This document shows, piece by piece, positions 6,974 to 11,256 of a stretch of DNA of 11,256 bases. The notes under the pieces are model-generated. The model did no database searches, had not been told where the DNA came from, and worked only from the letters and a program-made list of their open reading frames with translations. The position numbers and the translations under genes are program-made. The stretch is from assembly GCA_029857925.1 (NCBI GenBank), contig JAOUGF010000031.1:1-11256 (forward strand), written 5' to 3'. Source of the stretch: Gammaproteobacteria bacterium (GTDB lineage: Bacteria; Pseudomonadota; Gammaproteobacteria; S012-40). Position 1 is the first letter of the stretch; each line of letters begins with the position of its first letter.

Positions 6974-7983
6974 ACCGTTTCCTGCGCCGCCGCTTCGACA
7001 CGCTCATAGGCGGTCACCACGCGCTGCACCAACGGGTGACGCACGACATCATGGGCGCTGAAAAAACTGAACGCTATGCCTTCCACGTCTTGCAACACCT
7101 GCGTCGCATGGCGCAGGCCCGAGGTCTTGTGCGCGGGTAAATCGGTCTGCGTGACATCACCGGTAATCACCACCTTCGAACCGAAGCCGATACGCGTCAA
7201 AAACATCTTCATTTGTTCAGGCGTGGTGTTTTGCGCCTCGTCCAGAATAATAAACGATTCGTTCAACGTGCGACCGCGCATAAACGCGAGTGGCGCGATC
7301 TCGATCACATGACGCTCTATCAAACGCGCGACCTGATCAAAACCCAGCATTTCATATAAGGCGTCGTACAACGGACGTAAATAGGGGTCGATCTTCTGCG
7401 CCATGTCGCCGGGCAAAAAACCTAAGCGTTCACCGGCCTCGACCGCCGGGCGCGTCAATACCAAACGCCGCACGCGCTCCTTTTCCAACGCCTCCACGGC
7501 GCTGGCGACGGCAAGATAGGTCTTGCCGGTGCCGGCGGGCCCGATGCCGAAGCTGATGTCGTGGCTGCGGATATTTTGGATGTAGGCGCGTTGCTTGTGG
7601 CCACGACCTTGCACCACACCCCGGCGTATCAGCACCCGCCCGCCTTCGTCTTCGGTGTGCGTTTCGGCCGCCGCCGCGTCGATCTGATGCTCACGCAACA
7701 CCAACTGTGCCTCGGCCAACGTCGGCGGCGCGGTTTGTGTGTCACGATAAAGCCGCAACAACACCGCGCGCGCGATCTGCGCCGCGCCGCGTTCGCCCAG
7801 GATATGAAACACGTGTCCGCGTCTATGCAATTGCACATTCAGCGTGCGTTCGATAAGGTGCAGGTGTTCGTCGAATTGACCGCACAACAGTGCCAAACGG
7901 GCATTATCGGCAGGGTCTAAGCGTACCTCTAAACCCTCGGCAAACGCCGTATGATCTATCCCCAACGCCTTGGTTACGGCCAC
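6970..7983 (-). CDS. ybeZ: PhoH-like ATPase YbeZ (GTG start)
   Basis: This 337-residue PhoH-family protein has an N-terminal KH-like part (to about 105) followed by an RNA-helicase-like P-loop ATPase domain. Walker A GPAGTGKT is at 148-155, with LTRPAVEAGERLGFLPGD at 176-193. Walker B is ILDEAQN (246-252), and VVITGDVTQTDLP is at 271-283. The C-terminal HDVVRHPLVQRVV closes the domain. In E. coli the protein is YbeZ, which interacts with YbeY and is thought to help in RNA processing; the exact reaction is unsettled. The start is GTG at 7983, one base after the miaB stop. GGTGAGGG within the last miaB codons gives a well-spaced ribosome binding site. It shares a 4-base overlap with ybeY. Confidence 0.96.
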   Translation of the reverse strand: MAVTKALGIDHTAFAEGLEVRLDPADNARLALLCGQFDEHLHLIERTLNVQLHRRGHVFHILGERGAAQIARAVLLRLYRDTQTAPPTLAEAQLVLREHQIDAAAAETHTEDEGGRVLIRRGVVQGRGHKQRAYIQNIRSHDISFGIGPAGTGKTYLAVASAVEALEKERVRRLVLTRPAVEAGERLGFLPGDMAQKIDPYLRPLYDALYEMLGFDQVARLIERHVIEIAPLAFMRGRTLNESFIILDEAQNTTPEQMKMFLTRIGFGSKVVITGDVTQTDLPAHKTSGLRHATQVLQDVEGIAFSFFSAHDVVRHPLVQRVVTAYERVEAAAQETV

Positions 7984-7984
7984 G

Positions 7985-9307
7985 TTAGACCCTCACCCCG
8001 CGCAGACTATTGGGCAATGCCTCGGTGATCTTGAGGTGGACAAACTGCCCGGCCAACTTGGCATCCCCATCGAAATTGACGACGCGATTATTAACGGTGC
8101 GACCGGCCATCTGGCGCACATCTTTGCGCGACGGACCTTCCACCAACACCGATTGTGTGGTACCGACCATACGCAACGAGATCTCGGTCGCCTGTTGAAT
8201 GATGCGTTGCTGCAACAAGGCCAGGCGTTCACGCTTGACTTCCATCGGCACGTCATCGGGCAGGCTCGCGGCGGGTGTGCCGGGGCGGGGGCTGTAGATA
8301 AAACTAAAGGATTGATCGAATCCGATCTCGGCGATGAGGTTCATCGTCGCCTCAAAATCGGCGTCCGTCTCGCCGGGAAAGCCGACGATAAAGTCTGACG
8401 ACAGGCTCAGTTCAGGGCGGATCTGACGTAAACGGCGAATCTTGTGTTTATATTCCAGGGCGGTATGACCTCGCTTCATCTGCGCCAAGATGCGGTCGGA
8501 ACCGCTTTGTACAGGGAGATGCAAATGGCTCACCAAGGCCGGGATCTCGCGGTAGGCGTCGATCAGGCTGTCGGTCAGTTCCACCGGGTGCGACGTGGTG
8601 TACCGCAGGCGCTGGATGCCGTCGATACCCGCCAGATAGTGTAGCAACAAGGCCAGGTCACTGACCTCGCCGTCGTGCATTATACCCCTGTATGCATTGA
8701 CATTTTGACCCAACAAAGTGACCTCGCGCACGCCCTGTGCGGCAAGCTGCGCGACCTCGGAGACGACGTCGTCAAACGGTCGGCTGACCTCTTCACCGCG
8801 CGTATAGGGTACCACGCAAAATGTGCAGTATTTGCTACACCCCTCCATCACCGACACAAACGCCGTCGCACCGGTCGCACGCGGCTCCGGCATGCGGTCA
8901 AATTTTTCGATCTCGGGAAACGAGATATCCATTACCGAACGACGGGTGCGTTGCACCTGCTCGATCAATTCGGGGAGGCGATGCAGCGTTTGCGGGCCAA
9001 ACACGATGTCCACAAACGGCGCGCGGCGCTGTAGTGCGGCGCCTTCCTGGCTGGCCACGCAACCGCCTACACCGATAATGATATCGGGGCGCAATTCTTT
9101 GAGGGGGCGCCAACGGCCGAGTTCAGAAAACACCTTCTCCTGCGCCTTTTCACGCACAGAGCAGGTATTCAACAAGAGGACATCGGCCTCTTCGGGGGTT
9201 GCCACCAACTGTAGCCCATGGGCTACATCGAGCACATCCGCAATCTTCGCGGAATCGTACTCATTCATCTGGCAACCGAACGTTTTAATATAAAGTTGTC
9301 GCGGCAT
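7985..9307 (-). CDS. miaB: MiaB, tRNA-2-methylthio-N6-dimethylallyladenosine synthase
   Basis: MiaB is a radical-SAM methylthiotransferase that converts i6A37 to ms2i6A37 in tRNAs reading UNN codons. It is 440 residues. The N-terminal UPF0004 domain carries the auxiliary cluster ligands Cys12 (FGCQMNEYDS), Cys49 (NTCSVR) and Cys83 (GGCVAS). The radical-SAM cluster motif CxxxCxxC is Cys157, Cys161 and Cys164 (GCSKYCTFCVVPYTRG). HLHLPVQSGSDRIL (261-274) and FIVGFPGET (306-314) are family marks, and a TRAM RNA-binding domain occupies about 378-440. The spacing fits MiaB rather than RimO or MtaB. It is the first gene of the miaB-phoH-ybeY-corC-lnt block. No clear Shine-Dalgarno sequence precedes ATG 9307, but the start PRQLYIKTFGCQMNEYDS is the normal N terminus. 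Confidence 0.98.
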   Translation of the reverse strand: MPRQLYIKTFGCQMNEYDSAKIADVLDVAHGLQLVATPEEADVLLLNTCSVREKAQEKVFSELGRWRPLKELRPDIIIGVGGCVASQEGAALQRRAPFVDIVFGPQTLHRLPELIEQVQRTRRSVMDISFPEIEKFDRMPEPRATGATAFVSVMEGCSKYCTFCVVPYTRGEEVSRPFDDVVSEVAQLAAQGVREVTLLGQNVNAYRGIMHDGEVSDLALLLHYLAGIDGIQRLRYTTSHPVELTDSLIDAYREIPALVSHLHLPVQSGSDRILAQMKRGHTALEYKHKIRRLRQIRPELSLSSDFIVGFPGETDADFEATMNLIAEIGFDQSFSFIYSPRPGTPAASLPDDVPMEVKRERLALLQQRIIQQATEISLRMVGTTQSVLVEGPSRKDVRQMAGRTVNNRVVNFDGDAKLAGQFVHLKITEALPNSLRGVRV

Positions 9308-9394
9308 TGAGGGTAATCAGGAAATCGAACCGTGCATACTAGCACACCGCAGACAAGATGGCTATATTTCTTGTGTATTTTTTAATGTTTTTAC

Positions 9395-9435
9395 CTGGCG
9401 CGCAAGAGCTTGGTTGCCCTTGCGCCAGTTCTTTT
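9395..9435 (+). terminator. Inverted repeat followed by T-rich stretch, terminator-like
   Basis: CTGGCGCGCAAG (9395-9406) pairs with CTTGCGCCAG (9419-9428), with two extra bases in the left arm, and TTCTTTT follows on the plus strand. The form is that of a rightward intrinsic terminator, yet no rightward gene precedes it in view. It may stop antisense transcription out of miaB, be a remnant, or act as a hairpin in the miaB upstream region. Confidence 0.4.
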
Positions 9436-9497
9436 GTAGACAACGCGGGCACAAGTGTTTCGGTACAGGGGCGTTGAACCGGTATATTGCAGCCGCG

Positions 9498-9526
9498 TTG
9501 ACCGCCTACGCGCTGCGGCGTATGTT
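9498..9526 (+). promoter_or_regulatory. Sigma70-like promoter for the YaaC-like gene
   Basis: TTGACC (9498-9503) and TATGTT (9521-9526) match the consensus at 5 and 4 of 6 positions, with exactly 17 bases between them. Transcription would begin near 9533 and leave a leader of about 170 bases. A second, weaker pair, TTGTCA (9568-9573) and TAGGTT (9592-9597), has an 18-base spacer. Confidence 0.5.
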
Positions 9527-9640
9527 ATAAACAGCGATAGACGAAAATTTTCTCGCAAATTATGCATTTGTCAAAGAGTGGGATCAATGCCTAGGTTGAA
9601 TGCAGGTTTGGGGGAAGGGGTCTGCGTGGGGTATTTTGTC

Positions 9641-9681
9641 GCCCCATGTTGGGGCTGATACTATGTTTGCCAATACGGCAA
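9641..9681 (+). promoter_or_regulatory. Two small hairpins in the leader of the YaaC-like gene
   Basis: GCCCCA/TGGGGC (9641-9646 with 9650-9655) and TTGCC/GGCAA (9667-9671 with 9677-9681) form two consecutive stems that end about 12 bases before the AAGG ribosome binding site at 9693-9696. A GGGG run at 9628-9631 could pair with the same CCCC as the first stem, so an alternative fold is possible. No known riboswitch class was recognised. Confidence 0.3.
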
Positions 9682-9703
9682 CCAAAAATATAAAGGCTAA
9701 GTT

Positions 9704-10720
9704 ATGTTTGAATTGATGGACCTACAAGCGAAGCCCATAATAAAGAAACGACGCCAAGAGTTTCGTCTCCCTTTCACTGCGCATGATAGGCTAGAAATAA
9801 GTCACGCGACTTTGATGAGTACCAATATCAGTCGAAGTTGGTTACTGCCGGAAACCCAATATAGGGACGAAATTACACACTATTACAATAAGCTAATAAA
9901 TTTAGGGATATCTGGCCCTCGCCCAATACTTCGAACCAAGCTAGAAAAAAGGACATCTGAAGAACTAGCAATTAAAATAGATGCCGCCTTAAATTTTTCT
10001 GCACTTGCTGAAAATTCTGATGAGATTATTAAACCAATACTTTTGTATTATTCATGCGTTCATTTATGCGGAGTATACACACGTGCTTTTTTTGATTGGA
10101 AAGGTGACAAGCTACATCATGGATTGAAATGCAGCTATAATAAAAATGTCGGAGAAACAATAATTGGAGTGAATGAGGTGGGGCAATTCCAACGGCTAGC
10201 GTCAACTTGTTTCTTATTGACCGGGCAGCCCAATTGTTTTTCTGATCTCGTAACCTACTCTCAACCACCAACAGCACAAACTGGTGCAGGTGAGTTATTA
10301 GAAAAGTTTGGATTTTCGGAAATAGGAGCGCCTATAAAACAGCTAACACTCGATGAGCTAGTTCATTTCAATTTTGGCGGGGAGCTAAAAAAGATTCGAA
10401 ATCGTCATGGCTACCATAAATTCAACGGACTATCTTCAACAGCATTCCTAATAGATATTATTACGCTTTTTGTGGGAAGCTGGTTGGCGCGGTATGATGT
10501 GTTAGGCTGGAAACAGGTGTTGGAAGGTAAAAATAATTCATATCGAATTCACTTCGAGGATACATTTGATCGATTTCAGTTCTTTATGATTGACGCTCTA
10601 TTAGCGCGTCTGGATGAGCCTCTTTCAGATTTTTCTAAGAGGCTCATTCCATCAATACCAAGCCCATATTCTCTAGATGATCATACTCGCTTCAAAAATG
10701 ACCCTAATTATGAGCAATAG
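9704..10720 (+). CDS. YaaC-like protein of unknown function
   Basis: This 338-residue cytosolic protein has no signal peptide. I read it as a distant member of the YaaC-like family (B. subtilis YaaC, about 315 residues, uncharacterised), from the pattern ILLYYSCVHLCGVYTRAFF (112-130) followed by a HHGL motif (138-141), and from the late FLIDIITLFVGSWLARYDVLGW (248-269), where such proteins have a hydrophobic stretch leading to an R-Y pair. RNRHGYH (232-238) is an R-x5-H element. The gene has an AAGG ribosome binding site seven bases upstream of its ATG. It is clearly AT-richer than its neighbours, is on the opposite strand from the core operon, and converges with the barrel gene. That suggests an acquired accessory gene. 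Family assignment is from memory of sequence pattern and is tentative; no function is proposed. Confidence 0.8.
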   Translation: MFELMDLQAKPIIKKRRQEFRLPFTAHDRLEISHATLMSTNISRSWLLPETQYRDEITHYYNKLINLGISGPRPILRTKLEKRTSEELAIKIDAALNFSALAENSDEIIKPILLYYSCVHLCGVYTRAFFDWKGDKLHHGLKCSYNKNVGETIIGVNEVGQFQRLASTCFLLTGQPNCFSDLVTYSQPPTAQTGAGELLEKFGFSEIGAPIKQLTLDELVHFNFGGELKKIRNRHGYHKFNGLSSTAFLIDIITLFVGSWLARYDVLGWKQVLEGKNNSYRIHFEDTFDRFQFFMIDALLARLDEPLSDFSKRLIPSIPSPYSLDDHTRFKNDPNYEQ

Positions 10721-10820
10721 TCACGTAGCGGATTTCCCAACTCATGCAATCTAATCGGCGCCGACAATAAACTCCAGATATCAGCCCCCGAGCTACCTTG
10801 CTATTTTCGCTGCGAATACC
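10721..10820. other. Convergent intergenic spacer with short palindromes
   Basis: This 100-bp spacer lies between the YaaC-like stop and the barrel stop. It holds a perfect 10-base palindrome, TCGGCGCCGA, at 10755-10764, with no loop and no T tract, so it is not an obvious terminator. A second inverted repeat, ATAGGTT-CC-AACCTAT (10823-10838), falls in the last codons of the barrel gene. No shared terminator was found. Confidence 0.4.
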
Positions 10821-11255
10821 CTATAGGTTCCAACCTATCATAAAGCTTACCCAGTTTTTCCCTTCATGTACCCATGCGCCATTGCCAATTCTATCCTGCC
10901 CGCCAACCAGACCGATATTGACCCCGGCCCAGTTCTGTACCAGAAATCCTACAGCGATAGTGACACCCGTTTTGTTGTCGGTGTCTCCATTGGTCGCCAT
11001 ATTGATCTGCGTCAAACCACCCGCAATAAAAGGAGATAGAGGCACCCGGGTGTTAGTTAAGGGGATCCTGGGTTCAATACGATAACCTGCGTAATATCCG
11101 ATCGCAGACTCACCGGTCAATGATTTGTCATTCAAGCGATATTTGAATGGCACGATGAGCGGCCCGCTAGCTGGCCCGGCAAATGACGGCAGCACGGATT
11201 TCGTCAAGGATATTCCACCCACCGCCCTATCAATTTTATATTCTTCATCTGTCTT
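10821..11255 (-). CDS. Probable outer-membrane beta-barrel protein, 5' end beyond the window
   Basis: The minus-strand frame ending at TAG 10821-10823 is open to the right edge, giving 144 visible residues. A GTG at 11222 is an internal possibility, but the coding frame continues upstream of it (EEYKIDRAVGGISL), so the real start and any signal peptide lie outside. The sequence shows alternating hydrophobic strands broken by polar turns: SAIGYYAGYRIEPRIPL, PLSPFIAGGLTQINM, TGVTIAVGFLVQNWAGVNIG and a final NWVSFMIGWNL. This is the look of the C-terminal strands of a small outer-membrane barrel, although the last residue is Leu rather than the usual Phe. WVHEGK before the last strand resembles an uncharacterised family I cannot name. 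No function can be given. Confidence 0.6.
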   Translation of the reverse strand, partial: KTDEEYKIDRAVGGISLTKSVLPSFAGPASGPLIVPFKYRLNDKSLTGESAIGYYAGYRIEPRIPLTNTRVPLSPFIAGGLTQINMATNGDTDNKTGVTIAVGFLVQNWAGVNIGLVGGQDRIGNGAWVHEGKNWVSFMIGWNL

Positions 11256-11256
11256 C

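Larger units (their letters stand above)
9308..9703. other. Divergent intergenic region between miaB and the YaaC-like gene
   Basis: These 396 bases separate the leftward miaB operon from the rightward YaaC-like gene. They hold an AT-rich tract at 9361-9393 that probably includes the miaB promoter (no convincing -35/-10 pair was found), an inverted repeat at 9395-9428, a rightward sigma70-like promoter at 9498-9526, and two small hairpins at 9641-9681. A 67-codon frame from GTG 9455 lacks a ribosome binding site and resembles nothing, so I do not call it a gene. Confidence 0.7.

Noticed and set aside
9455..9658. A 67-codon plus-strand frame upstream of the YaaC-like gene
   Set aside because: It has a GTG start without a ribosome binding site, a composition unlike a protein, and it spans the promoter-like sequence and a hairpin.
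9641..9681. Tandem hairpins considered as a mini-ykkC-type riboswitch
   Set aside because: The loops do not show the ACGR motif in both stems, and the gene downstream is not a guanidine transporter or related gene.
10755..10764. TCGGCGCCGA palindrome considered as a terminator or attachment site
   Set aside because: It has no loop or T tract, there is no integrase nearby, and no second copy was seen in the window.

Overview
The window looks like a chromosomal segment of a gammaproteobacterium. The evidence is the gene order miaB-phoH(ybeZ)-ybeY-corC-lnt, followed on the same strand by hslV-hslU-DUF971-ubiE. Both blocks are familiar in Proteobacteria, and the encoded proteins read like gammaproteobacterial versions. 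I cannot name a genus. Most genes are GC-rich. The right-hand part, from about 9.5 to 10.75 kb, is visibly richer in A and T.

Layout, following the direction of transcription of the main block (minus strand, right to left). A tRNA-modification, RNA-metabolism and envelope cluster comes first: miaB (9307-7985), phoH/ybeZ (7983-6970), ybeY (6973-6503), corC/ybeX (6506-5640) and lnt (5550-3991). The phoH/ybeY and ybeY/corC junctions are 4-base ATGA overlaps. phoH starts one base after the miaB stop and borrows its ribosome binding site from the end of miaB. After lnt comes a small unrecognised proline-rich gene (3846-3634), closed by a hairpin terminator (about 3541-3567). A protease and quinone cluster follows: hslV (3420-2878, GTG start), hslU (2865-1522), a DUF971 gene (1498-1142), ubiE (1118-354) and an RDD-family membrane protein (357 to beyond the left edge). 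The last two also share an ATGA overlap.

The right end is different. The roughly 400 bp upstream of miaB carry hairpins and a good sigma70-like promoter facing right. This promoter would drive an AT-rich 338-residue gene (9704-10720, plus strand) that resembles the poorly characterised YaaC-like family. It converges on the 3' part of a probable outer-membrane beta-barrel gene (minus strand, 10821 to beyond the right edge). These two genes look like accessory DNA beside the conserved operon.

Functionally, the core blocks cover tRNA thiomethylation (MiaB), rRNA maturation and ribosome quality (YbeY with its partner PhoH/YbeZ), an Mg/Co-linked CBS protein (CorC), lipoprotein N-acylation (Lnt), ATP-dependent proteolysis (HslVU) and quinone methylation (UbiE). 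I see no CRISPR array, tRNA, rRNA, transposase or integrase. The best candidates for something undescribed are the YaaC-like gene with its long structured leader, and the small proline-rich protein between lnt and hslV.
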